Of a DNA stretch of 64,000 nucleotides, positions 36,201-43,872 are shown in pieces. Location: NCBI RefSeq assembly GCF_000737325.1, contig NZ_CP011125.1, positions 62,001 to 126,000 on the forward strand. Direction: 5' to 3'. Position 1 is the first letter of the stretch. Every line of letters begins with the position of its first letter. The stretch comes from Sandaracinus amylolyticus. Lineage in GTDB: Bacteria; Myxococcota_A; Polyangia; Polyangiales; Sandaracinaceae. The notes beneath the pieces were generated by a model, which searched no databases, was not told where the DNA came from, and saw only the letters and a program-made list of their open reading frames with translations. A program made the position numbers and the translations under genes.

Positions 36201-38580
36201 CACCGCCGACACCGCCGAGCAGCTCGATCCCGATCGTCAGGTACTCGAGCGCGGCCGCGTACGCTGCGCTGCGCTTCGCGACGAGCCCCGCGTGGAGATC
36301 GAGCCGCGCGAGATCACGACGCTCCGCGCGATCGAGCAGGCGCGCGCGGCCGCGGTTGAGCTGGTGGACGACGTCGAAGATGCGATCGTCGGCGTCGGTC
36401 GCGCCGAGCGCGCCGGCGAGGCGCCGACCGAGCCCGAGGTGCAGCGCTTCGCGCTCGCCTTCGGGCACCAGCGAGTACACGGCCTGCTGCACGCGGTCGT
36501 GCGGGAAGACGTATCCCGCCTCGAGATCACCCGCGATCTCCAGCCCCGCCTCGAGGAAACGATGGCCCGCGCCCGTCGCGAGGAGCACGCCTTCGCGCAG
36601 CGCGGGCTCGAGCAGCGTCGCGACCGCGATCGCCGTGCGATCGGTGAGCTGCGCCAGCACGCTCGCGTCGACGCGGGTGCCGAGGCATGCGCACGTCACG
36701 AGGAGCTCGCGCGTCGCGTCGGGCAGACGCCGCACCTTCGCGACGATGAGGTCGAGCACGTCGCGCCGTGTGCCTTCGCGACCATCGAGGCTCCACTCCC
36801 AGCGCGCCGCCGCGTGGCTCCATGCGAGCGTGCCCTCGTCGACCATCGCGCGCAGCAGCTGGCCCACGAAGAGCGCGTTGCCCGCGGTCTCGCCCGCGAC
36901 GTGGGTCGCGAGCGGGCGCACCTGCGCCGGCGTGTCGGAGAGCGTGTCCGCGACGAGCTGCTCGATGGCGTCGTGGGCGAGCGGTCCGATCGCGATCCGC
37001 GTCACCCGCGCGCTCGATCGACCGAGCGAGTCGAGCAGCAGCGTGAGCGGATGTCCGGTCGGCACTTCGTCGTCGCGATAGGCACCCACGATGAGCAGGT
37101 GTCGCGCATCTCCGCTGGTCGCGAGCGTGCCCAGCAATTCGAGCGACGCCGAGTCGGCCCACTGCAGATCGTCGACGAAGAGCACCAGCGGACGCGTCGA
37201 GTCGGCGACCGACGCGAGGAATCGACGGAGCACGTACTGGAATCGATGCAGCGCCTCGCTCGGGCCGACCTCGGGCACCGCGGGCTGCGTGCCGATGACG
37301 AGCTCGAGATCCGGCACCAGTCGCGTGAGCAGCCCGCCGAGATCCGAGGCCGCATCGAGGATGCGCGCGCGCTGTCGCGCGAGCTCCGCGTCGTCCTCCG
37401 CGAGCACGAGGTGCACCCACTGCTCGAACGCGCGCGACAGCGCGGAGAACGGCACTTCGCGCTGGTACTGATCGAACTTGCCCTCGATGAAGCGGCCGTG
37501 GCGCGCGGTGAGCGGGCGCTCGATCTCGCGCACCAGCATCGACTTCCCGGTGCCGGCGCGCCCGGCGAGCAGCACCAGCTCGACGCCGCCCTCCGGCGCG
37601 GCGATGCGATCGATCGCGTCGCGCAGCGCGGCGAGCTCGGCGTCGCGACCATAAAGACGCCGGGTGAGCCGGAATCGCGCGGAGACGTCTCGCTCGGCGA
37701 GCGCGAAGGTAGGAATCGCGTCGCCGCGCCGCACGTGATCGAGACAGCGCGCGAGATCGACACGCAGTCCTTCTGCCGACTGATATCGATCCTCGGCGTT
37801 CTTCGCGAGCAGCTTGAGGACGATCGCCGAGACCTGCGCGGGAATCTGCGGATCGCGCTCATGCGGCGGAGTCGGCGCCGTCGCGATCAGTCGATGCACC
37901 AGCTCGAGCGCGCTCGGGGCCGAGAGCGCGGGTGCCCCGGTGAGCATCTCGTAGAGGATCGCGCCGAGCGAGTAGAGATCGGCGCGCCAGTCGACCGGAC
38001 GGTTCATGCGCCCGGTCTCCTCGGGCGCGGCGTACGCAGCGCGATCGCTCGCCGCGACCGCGAGGCCCTCGGGCTCCGCGACCACGTCGAGGCGGCTCGC
38101 GAGCCCGAGGCGCGAGAGCTCGATGTCGCGGAACGTCGCGTCGACGCGGATCGCGCGCGGCGAGAGGTGCCCGTGCACGATGCGCGCGGCGTGCAGCGCG
38201 CCGAGCACGTCGGCGAGGCGCACACCGACCTCGAGCACGCGCTCGAGCGGCTGTCGCGCATCGGAGAACGCGCGCTCGAGCGTGTCGCCCGCGAAGAACG
38301 TGGTCCACAGCGCGGGCCGACCGTCGACCTCGCCGCGGCGGATCGCGCGGCGCACCCCGGGGATCGCGAGCTCGCGCGTGAGGCGCAGCTCGTTCTCGAG
38401 CTCGAGCTGCGCCTGCGTGGTCGCGGGCGCGTCGAGCACCTTCACGAGGAGAGGGCCGCTCTCGGCGCTCGAGTCGCCGAGGCTGGATCCGCCGAGGCTG
38501 GAGTCGTCGAGGCTGGAGTCGCCGAGGCCGGATTCGTCGAGGAAGTACGTCGCGCCTCGCGCCGCGTGCAGCCTTCTCAT
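33202..38580 (-). CDS. Giant multidomain signalling protein: pseudokinase, AAA/TPR-like ATPase, GAF, class III cyclase-like domain
   Basis: 1792 aa. A kinase-like domain (about 42-285) keeps Lys47, but the catalytic HRD is replaced by HGH (136-138) and DFG by a Ser-Arg-Leu-Gly segment (156-159), so it is probably inactive. An AAA-type ATPase follows, with Walker A GRAGTGKS (340-347) and Walker B LVLFVDDLQWAD, then a long helical TPR-like region (about 650-1300), a GAF domain (about 1350-1490) and a C-terminal cyclase-like domain (1535-1710). The latter keeps metal Asp1542 (FADIRS) and Asp1587 (GDG) and the VNTAAR catalytic Asn and Arg, but the usual substrate Lys is Asp (GGVVSDFLGDG). This architecture is known in cyanobacteria and myxobacteria, usually with an active kinase. 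It follows the FAD oxidoreductase gene by 5 nt. Confidence 0.92.
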   Translation of the reverse strand: MRRLHAARGATYFLDESGLGDSSLDDSSLGGSSLGDSSAESGPLLVKVLDAPATTQAQLELENELRLTRELAIPGVRRAIRRGEVDGRPALWTTFFAGDTLERAFSDARQPLERVLEVGVRLADVLGALHAARIVHGHLSPRAIRVDATFRDIELSRLGLASRLDVVAEPEGLAVAASDRAAYAAPEETGRMNRPVDWRADLYSLGAILYEMLTGAPALSAPSALELVHRLIATAPTPPHERDPQIPAQVSAIVLKLLAKNAEDRYQSAEGLRVDLARCLDHVRRGDAIPTFALAERDVSARFRLTRRLYGRDAELAALRDAIDRIAAPEGGVELVLLAGRAGTGKSMLVREIERPLTARHGRFIEGKFDQYQREVPFSALSRAFEQWVHLVLAEDDAELARQRARILDAASDLGGLLTRLVPDLELVIGTQPAVPEVGPSEALHRFQYVLRRFLASVADSTRPLVLFVDDLQWADSASLELLGTLATSGDARHLLIVGAYRDDEVPTGHPLTLLLDSLGRSSARVTRIAIGPLAHDAIEQLVADTLSDTPAQVRPLATHVAGETAGNALFVGQLLRAMVDEGTLAWSHAAARWEWSLDGREGTRRDVLDLIVAKVRRLPDATRELLVTCACLGTRVDASVLAQLTDRTAIAVATLLEPALREGVLLATGAGHRFLEAGLEIAGDLEAGYVFPHDRVQQAVYSLVPEGEREALHLGLGRRLAGALGATDADDRIFDVVHQLNRGRARLLDRAERRDLARLDLHAGLVAKRSAAYAAALEYLTIGIELLGGVGGDVAWSTDRPLALQLHTEAAECAYLSSAIDRMEQHIDAVLAQAAGASILETIRVYNLRVDAYTSQNRLNDAMKVGLEALAQLGVRFPREPKLPHVLAGLARTKLTLVGKDVPKLATQRRMTDPHKLEAMLLLERMVPPAYMSGSPLFPLLVFAMVDLSVKYGNSPLSPFGYGSFAITLSGVLGDIRSGEVFGRTALTTMRELGAETYLAKVYFVLYVFITHWTQHLSTCVDPLLDAYHSGMKAGNLVGATWSAYYRLLWMHYCGRPLAELEREAATYSTIFAQLEQNAAFRRCDMLRQTLLNLMGRSAHPIEFRGETYDDGEIETLTAKGDDATSRFFFHSNKVMLGYLFDRADLAVQHGDRAKTLLESATGLPDTPYWTFWDALARARASESARGKRSKTLLAEARAHAAKLAKWGRFAPMNYQHKHDLVAAEIARIESDHTRARELYDQAIEGATTHGYVQEAALACELAARFHRGRARRELATWYLRRAHEGYLRWGAIAKADALEAAFPELAAHGHEATHDEPQHVSADIDLASVVKATTAISGEIVLDRLAATLLEIAVENAGAQRGALVLWEDNEGRVVARKDATGAVSTGLDLAIASAELPETAIAYVARSKRALVVGDALTETRFARDPHVLGHSVRSMLCMPIVHQGALRAIVYLENNLAPDAFTPERLTLLGVLGGQIAISLDNAKLYRNLETALDKQTQLTQAYSRFTPKAFLDFLGAESILDVRLGDQRHGDMTVLFADIRSYTSLSESMSPDDNFRFINGFLSRMTPVIGEHGGVVSDFLGDGVMAFFPREPEDALRAAIAMQRALRGYNEERRAKARMPITMGIGMHTGPLMIGVIGDRDRMDAALVSDTVNTAARMEGLTKELRVSIAASESTIARVDRAFERFGLRRVGDIRPKGKSQVVRVYECFDGDVDAGARAKRDHVAEFEAALAAFQRAEFADASDSFEKLLAAYEHDATAHRYLERAKEYRARGVPEGWSGVEAMERK
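38468..38542 (-). repeat. 15-bp tandem repeat (5 copies) coding LGDSS pentapeptides in the giant protein
   Basis: Five 15-bp units (consensus ctggagtcgccgagg on the plus strand) encode a run of pentapeptides LGDSS/LDDSS/LGGSS near residues 14-39 of the giant protein. This Ser/Asp-rich stretch sits where the glycine loop of a true kinase should be. Confidence 0.85.
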
Positions 38581-38585
38581 GGGGA

Positions 38586-41500
38586 CTACGAAGCTCCGGG
38601 AATGCCGACGTCGGGGTAGATCTCGCGCAGCCCGTTCTGGTTCATGCGCAGGCGCAAGAACGCTTGTGCCGCGACGAGCCCCGACGTGACGGCGCCCTCG
38701 ACGTGGCCGATGTTCAGCCCGAAATTCGTCCAGTCGCCGCAGAGGAAGAGATTGCGGAACCCCGACTCATCGGCGGCGAGACGGTATTTGTCGCTGCCGG
38801 GCCAGGCGAGCGTGTATTGCTCGCTCGGCGCCGCATTGACGGTGAACCACTGGCGCGCGAGCCGGACGTCGCCGGGGATCTTCTCGGTGCAGCTCGGGTC
38901 GCGGGGATCGACGAGCAGCGAGAGATCGAACGTCCCGTTCTTCACCGCGTTCGGGAAAAACCACCCCATGTTCTGATCGAGCCAGCCGCGCGTGTACTCG
39001 ATCAGGCGCCTCGTCTCGCGCTCGGGGAACCCGTGATCGCTCGGCGGCGGCAGAGGGCCGGTGTCCCAGGTCCCGCAGTAATAGCTGAGCTCACCGGGCA
39101 TCTCGTCGGGGCGCCAGCCCTCGAACGTCAGCACACTGCCCATGTCGGTCCACGAATAGAGCAGATCGGCGTAGATGACCGAATTGGGCTCGTCGCCCTC
39201 GTCCATGCCCCACTCGCTCATCTTCATCCCGAGCTCGGAGAGCGTCGGACGGAGCCAGAGCTGGACTCCGAGCGTCGGAGTCGTGCGCACGTGTCCGACC
39301 ATCTTCTTCCACGCGTCGGAGTGATTCACGATCTCCGCGCAGATCTGCTCCGTCGCGCGCACCGGGATGCCGAGGATCACGTCGTCGAAGTCGACGCCGC
39401 GGCGGAGGACCTCGGTGCGCACCGAGGTCCAGTCGGCCCACGGCGACTCGAGATCGACGTTCTTCTCGCGCAGCACGCGCACCTGCTCGGGATCGAGCTG
39501 GTCGTAGTGCGGGTGAGAGGGCCAGCCGTCGACGTCCTTCACCTTCTTGAGCGGCGAATAGCGCTGCACGCCGGGCGCGAGATCGACCTGGACTCCGACG
39601 GTGATCGACTCGATCTCGTCGGTCGGCGACCAGTGCACTTCCTCGACGTCGCGGAAGAACGCGAACTCGACGCCACGGTGCGCGAGCATCTTGTAGAGGG
39701 GCGCAGTCAGCGAGCCACCGGTGCCCGCGACGAGCTTCCACACCAGCGAGCCACGATACGTCACCGACGCGAGCAAGCTGCGCAGGCCGAGGTCCGCCGC
39801 GAGCCGTCCCGGCTCGCCCTGGTACATGTTGTGGAAACACCCGCAGTAGATGAACCGCACCGGCGCGCAGTCCTTCAGATCCTCGGGCAGCCCGTGCGAG
39901 AGCAGCCACTCGCGATAGTCGCGATCGTTGATGCGACCGAAGTCGAGCTGGTGAGTCCGCTCGTCGTACACGTCCTCGAGGAACCCGCGGAGGTTCGCCA
40001 GGCCGTACTCCGCGAGGATGTAGATGTGCTCGAGGCGATCGTCCTTCGTGCGATCGGCGGGCGCGAGGTGACGCAGAAGCGTGACGAACCCGCCGAGCAG
40101 CCCCGCGATCACGCGCAGCACCGAGACCTCGAGGCCGTTGATCTCGACGGTCGGCTTCTTCGCGAAATCCTTCGCGAGATCGCGCGCGTACGCGACCCAC
40201 TGCAGCTCGGGGCGGTGATGATCGGAGAGGCCGAGCGCGCTCTTCGCGACGTCCTTCCACCAGTGCGGCTCGCTCTTCTCCCAGGGCGGCGTGAACCACG
40301 TGTGGATCACGATCGGAGAGAGCAGCTTCTGGATCCACGATTGGTCCTCGGCGTACGGCGAGCCGAGCACGAGCTCCGCGAGCAGTCCGAGCGCCTCGCC
40401 GATCACTTCGTAGATCGGCGGCGGACCGCCTTCGCCGGGGAGCTCTTCGTTGTACGGGAAGAGAATGGGCCAGTTGGTCCACTCACCGGTCTTCGCGTTC
40501 TGCTGCGTGAACAGCGTCGCATCGTCGGGCACGAACGCGTCGGTCCACTTCGGCAGCGGAGAGCCCGGCGCGAGATGGTATTTGGCCATCTCGTCGTAGG
40601 CGTCTCGCACCATGCGGAATGCGTTGTTGTACCAGCCCTGGAAGATGTGGATTCCGCGCTCTTCGATGCGATCGCCGGGGCCGAACCCATTGGCGGTCTT
40701 GCCGCCGACGCGCCACCCGATCTGATAGAGCGTGACCTCGTAGTGATCGCGCCAATTCGGATAGCTGGTGAGCTCGTACGCCGCCGAGAGCGATGCGAGG
40801 CCGCCGCCGAGAATGGCCACCTTCCGCTTCGCGCCGGGGCGCGGCGGAGGCAGCGGGACCGGCTTCTCGTCGGTCGGCGCGCCACCCGGATAATCGGGCA
40901 ATCCCATGTTGATCAGGCGCTTGAGCCCGGGCTGTCCGATCCAGCCCGACGCGTGCTCGTAGAGCGAGGTCAGCTGGGGGATGACGAAGAGATCGTCGAA
41001 CGTCTGCTCGAGATCGTCGCCGACGGAGTGGCCCTTCTGCAGGATGTTCCGGACGTCGCGCTCGGTGAGCGGGTAATGCCGCGGATAGAACGCCGGGATC
41101 TCGACCATGATCGCGACGCTGGGGAGCGCGGGATTCGCGAGGATCTGGCCGAGCTCTCCGAATTCCATGCCTTCGACCATGCTCTGCGCGTAGAGCAGTC
41201 GATAGAGCACGATGTTCATGAACACGCGCTCCGACCACGGCTCGGCGTGCGCGAGCGCGACGGACTCGAGATATCCGGCGACGATGCTGCTGTTGTGGGC
41301 GCGGTACCAGCTCTGCGGCGTCTTCTCGCGCTGGAACGCGAGCCAGAATCGGACTGGCGCCGATCCCGGCGAGAGCTCGGGGAGGTTGTCGGCGATCAGC
41401 GACGCGAGCTCGGCGTGATAGAGGAGCGCGCCATTGACCGCGCGCCACCACGGAGAGCCGCCCTTCTCGACGGGCGCGAGCACACCGCGCTCGATCTCCC

Positions 41501-41672
41501 AGCGCATGAAGTCGAGCTCGGAGCGTCCGAGCCCGTACGGCTTCGGATCGCCGCCCCATCGCTCGTAGTAGCGCTGTCGCAGTGCGAGGCGTCCCTGCGG
41601 ATCGTCGGCGACGGAGTCGACGGTCGCGCGGGCGCGCTTGCACAGCTCTTCGTAGGTGATCTCCCCCGGCAT
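38586..41672 (-). CDS. Large FAD/NAD(P)-dependent amine-oxidase-like oxidoreductase
   Basis: 1028 aa. A non-family N-terminal region of about 280 residues (helical, Trp-rich) precedes the Rossmann motif ILGGGLASLSAAYEL (287-301). The body resembles phytoene desaturase/carotenoid isomerase-like and HpnE-like flavoproteins, and near the C-terminus NLFLCGDWTNFGLNIGHVEG matches the FAD-pyrophosphate end of amine oxidases. About twice the usual size of those enzymes. The reaction is unknown; an isoprenoid or steroid substrate is possible. The giant signalling gene follows 5 nt downstream, so the two form an operon. Confidence 0.88.
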   Translation of the reverse strand: MPGEITYEELCKRARATVDSVADDPQGRLALRQRYYERWGGDPKPYGLGRSELDFMRWEIERGVLAPVEKGGSPWWRAVNGALLYHAELASLIADNLPELSPGSAPVRFWLAFQREKTPQSWYRAHNSSIVAGYLESVALAHAEPWSERVFMNIVLYRLLYAQSMVEGMEFGELGQILANPALPSVAIMVEIPAFYPRHYPLTERDVRNILQKGHSVGDDLEQTFDDLFVIPQLTSLYEHASGWIGQPGLKRLINMGLPDYPGGAPTDEKPVPLPPPRPGAKRKVAILGGGLASLSAAYELTSYPNWRDHYEVTLYQIGWRVGGKTANGFGPGDRIEERGIHIFQGWYNNAFRMVRDAYDEMAKYHLAPGSPLPKWTDAFVPDDATLFTQQNAKTGEWTNWPILFPYNEELPGEGGPPPIYEVIGEALGLLAELVLGSPYAEDQSWIQKLLSPIVIHTWFTPPWEKSEPHWWKDVAKSALGLSDHHRPELQWVAYARDLAKDFAKKPTVEINGLEVSVLRVIAGLLGGFVTLLRHLAPADRTKDDRLEHIYILAEYGLANLRGFLEDVYDERTHQLDFGRINDRDYREWLLSHGLPEDLKDCAPVRFIYCGCFHNMYQGEPGRLAADLGLRSLLASVTYRGSLVWKLVAGTGGSLTAPLYKMLAHRGVEFAFFRDVEEVHWSPTDEIESITVGVQVDLAPGVQRYSPLKKVKDVDGWPSHPHYDQLDPEQVRVLREKNVDLESPWADWTSVRTEVLRRGVDFDDVILGIPVRATEQICAEIVNHSDAWKKMVGHVRTTPTLGVQLWLRPTLSELGMKMSEWGMDEGDEPNSVIYADLLYSWTDMGSVLTFEGWRPDEMPGELSYYCGTWDTGPLPPPSDHGFPERETRRLIEYTRGWLDQNMGWFFPNAVKNGTFDLSLLVDPRDPSCTEKIPGDVRLARQWFTVNAAPSEQYTLAWPGSDKYRLAADESGFRNLFLCGDWTNFGLNIGHVEGAVTSGLVAAQAFLRLRMNQNGLREIYPDVGIPGAS

Positions 41673-41843
41673 CGTTCGGTCAGCGTACTCACGGTGACGC
41701 GCCGTTCTCAACGACGATGCGGTGTCGATCGGTCGTTACAGCGCGACGAGATCTCCGGATCGCGCGCAAGCGCGGAGGCGAGCGTGAAGCGCGCGGACGG
41801 TAGGGACCGGCGGGCGAGCCGATTCTTCGACAATCTAGAGGTC

Positions 41844-42389
41844 ATGGCGACGGGACCGTGGCTCTGGGCGCTGGTGGCCGCCGCGCTCTTCGGGGCGTCG
41901 ACGCCGGCGGCGAAGGCGCTGCTCGGCGCGATCGGGCCCTTCACGCTCGCGGGGCTGCTCTACCTCGGCGCGGCGCTCGCGGTGGCGCCGAGCGCGCGAG
42001 CGTGGCCGCGCGCCGCGCTGCGGGAAGGCGCGACGCGATGGCGCCTCGGCGGCGCGGTGCTCTTCGGCGGGGTGATCGGGCCGGCGCTGCTGATGCTCGG
42101 GCTGCGCGCGGCGAGCGTGTCGGTGCGCGAGCCGCTGACGACGGTGTCGATCGTCGCGACCGGGCTCCTCGCGGTCGCGCTGCTGATGCTGCCGCGCGAT
42201 CGCCACGCACACGCGCATCGACACGAGCGGACGCGGCACGCGCACTGGCATCGTCACGACGACGCGCACCACACGCACGCGCACGAGCGACTGCCGCGCT
42301 TCGGATGGCACTTCCACGAGCACGATCACGACGCGATCGAGCACGTGCATCCGCACGAGCCGGATCTGCACCATCGGCACTCGCACTGA
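41844..42389 (+). CDS. Shortened EamA-like membrane protein with histidine-rich tail
   Basis: 181 aa from ATG 41844. The N-terminus (LWALVAAALFGASTPAAKAL) is the first EamA helix almost verbatim, and two more helices follow. After a fourth (VSIVATGLLAVALLM) comes a tail with 23 His in 61 residues ending LHHRHSH, the usual end of EamA proteins of this type. Full-length members are near 300 aa with ten helices, so about 100 residues between helix 3 and the tail appear missing without frameshift. It may be a decayed transporter or a small metal-handling membrane protein. No frameshift is visible. Confidence 0.75.
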   Translation: MATGPWLWALVAAALFGASTPAAKALLGAIGPFTLAGLLYLGAALAVAPSARAWPRAALREGATRWRLGGAVLFGGVIGPALLMLGLRAASVSVREPLTTVSIVATGLLAVALLMLPRDRHAHAHRHERTRHAHWHRHDDAHHTHAHERLPRFGWHFHEHDHDAIEHVHPHEPDLHHRHSH

Positions 42390-42406
42390 AGCGTGGGAGA
42401 AGAATT

Positions 42407-42480
42407 CACCACGGAGGGCCGCAGAGGGCCGCAGAGGAATTGGCCCTGATCTCCGTGGCCCTCTGCGATCTCTGCGGTGG
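42407..42480. repeat. Intergenic hairpin of the ccacggag/gcagagg type
   Basis: Two arms with related heptamer-like words: ccacggagggccgcagagg on the left, ctccgtggccctctgcg and ctctgcggtgg on the right, separated by a short spacer. They can fold into a long imperfect hairpin in the 98-bp gap between two convergent genes. Similar ccacggag/cagagg repeats are found between genes in many unrelated bacteria. It probably ends transcription from both sides. Confidence 0.6.
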
Positions 42481-42487
42481 ATTTCCG

Positions 42488-43804
42488 CTAGCGCTTCGAC
42501 TCGCGCTCTCGGAATCGCGCCGCGAGCGTGCGCACGAACGCGCCCATCCACGGCTTGAGCGACTCCACCTCGCGCTCCAGCGTCTCCGCGGTCACCACGC
42601 GCAGCGTGCTCGACTCGAGCGCGACGACGCTCGCGGTGCGCGGGCCGGGCGCGAGGATCGCCATCTCGCCGAACACCTCGCCGGGGCCCATCACGCGCAG
42701 CACGCGGCGATGCCCCGACGGGCCCTGGAACACCTCGAGGCGGCCGCTCTCGATGATGTACGCGGTCTCGCCCGCCTCGCCCTCGCGCACGACGTGCTCG
42801 CCGGGCGCGACCGTGATCACCGGGAAGAGCCCACCGCCGCGCACGAACTGCACGAGGTCGTGCCGCATCGCGGCGACCGACGGATAACGATCGCCGGGCG
42901 CGACCGACATCGCGCGCGTCACGATGCGCGCGAGCGCGCGCGGGGTGTGCGGCGCGATCTGCTCGATCGGATCGCACTGCCCGGTCTGGGCGCGCACGAC
43001 GATCGCCCAGAACGTGTCGGCCGCGTACGGCGCGCGGCGCGCGAGCACGTGATAGAGCAGCGCGCCCACCGCGAACACGTCGGTGCGCTCGTCGAGCTCG
43101 TCGTTGAGGCCGCGGGCCTGCTCGGGCGCCATGTGGGTCGCGGTGCCGACGAGACGAACGCTCGAGCCGCTGCGCTCCTCGGGCGCCACCGGCGTCGCGA
43201 CGGGACCGAGGCGACGCGCGATGCCCCAGTCCATCAGGTAGACCTGACCGAAGTCGCCGACCATCACGTTCGCCGGCTTCACGTCGCAGTGGATGACGCC
43301 GCGGCTGTGCGCGAACGCGAGCGCGTCGCAGCACTTGATCACGACGTCCAGGAGATCGAGCAGCGTGTCGTGCGCGATCGGTCCTTCGGGCAGCGCGCGC
43401 ACGATCTCCGCGAGCGTGCGGCCCTCGACGAGCTTCATCGTGAAGAAGAGCGAGCGCTCGCCCTCGACGCCGAGCTCGTGCACCGGGACGATGTTCGGGT
43501 GCTCGAGCTGCCCCGTGATCTGCGCCTCGCGCACGAACATGCGCAGTGTCTGCGGGTCCTTCGCGAGGTGGTCGTGGATGCGCTTGAGCACGGTGCGGCG
43601 CTCGAGCGCCTTGTCGAGCACGACCTCGACCGACGCCATGCCGCCGGCGCCGATGTCGCCCGCCGGCAGCAGCCGCGAGGTGAGCGCATCGCGCAGCGCC
43701 GCGACGATCGAGGGCACGTCGCCGTCGAGCGTCTCCATGCTCGCGCGCGTCGCCGGCGCGTCGGGCGCGCGCGGCGCGCGAGGCCTGCCGTTCCGCGTCT
43801 CCAC
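42488..43804 (-). CDS. Ser/Thr protein kinase with C-terminal cyclic-nucleotide-binding domain
   Basis: 438 aa. Kinase domain about 45-320 with glycine loop IGAGGMASV, Lys74, HCDVKPAN (His172, Asp174) and DWG (192-194) in place of DFG; both substitutions occur in some active kinases, and the key Lys and Asp residues remain. A cyclic-nucleotide-binding domain (about 325-435) follows with the phosphate-binding GEVFGEMAIL motif. This fusion is like a eukaryotic PKG rearranged. It would let cAMP or cGMP control phosphorylation. The window also encodes a cyclase-like protein 4 kb away, but there is no evidence that they are linked. Confidence 0.9.
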   Translation of the reverse strand: METRNGRPRAPRAPDAPATRASMETLDGDVPSIVAALRDALTSRLLPAGDIGAGGMASVEVVLDKALERRTVLKRIHDHLAKDPQTLRMFVREAQITGQLEHPNIVPVHELGVEGERSLFFTMKLVEGRTLAEIVRALPEGPIAHDTLLDLLDVVIKCCDALAFAHSRGVIHCDVKPANVMVGDFGQVYLMDWGIARRLGPVATPVAPEERSGSSVRLVGTATHMAPEQARGLNDELDERTDVFAVGALLYHVLARRAPYAADTFWAIVVRAQTGQCDPIEQIAPHTPRALARIVTRAMSVAPGDRYPSVAAMRHDLVQFVRGGGLFPVITVAPGEHVVREGEAGETAYIIESGRLEVFQGPSGHRRVLRVMGPGEVFGEMAILAPGPRTASVVALESSTLRVVTAETLEREVESLKPWMGAFVRTLAARFRERESKR

Positions 43805-43872
43805 GCGCGCATCGTACGCCGGTCGCGCAGGGGCGCGCCACGTTCGCGGCGCGCCGTGGTAGTACGCGCCGC

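Noticed and set aside
32992-38619. A 1875-codon open frame on the plus strand opposite the giant signalling gene
   Set aside because: It is rich in Arg, Glu, His and Leu in the way expected of a high-GC shadow frame, has no domain, and overlaps genes with clear motifs on the minus strand.
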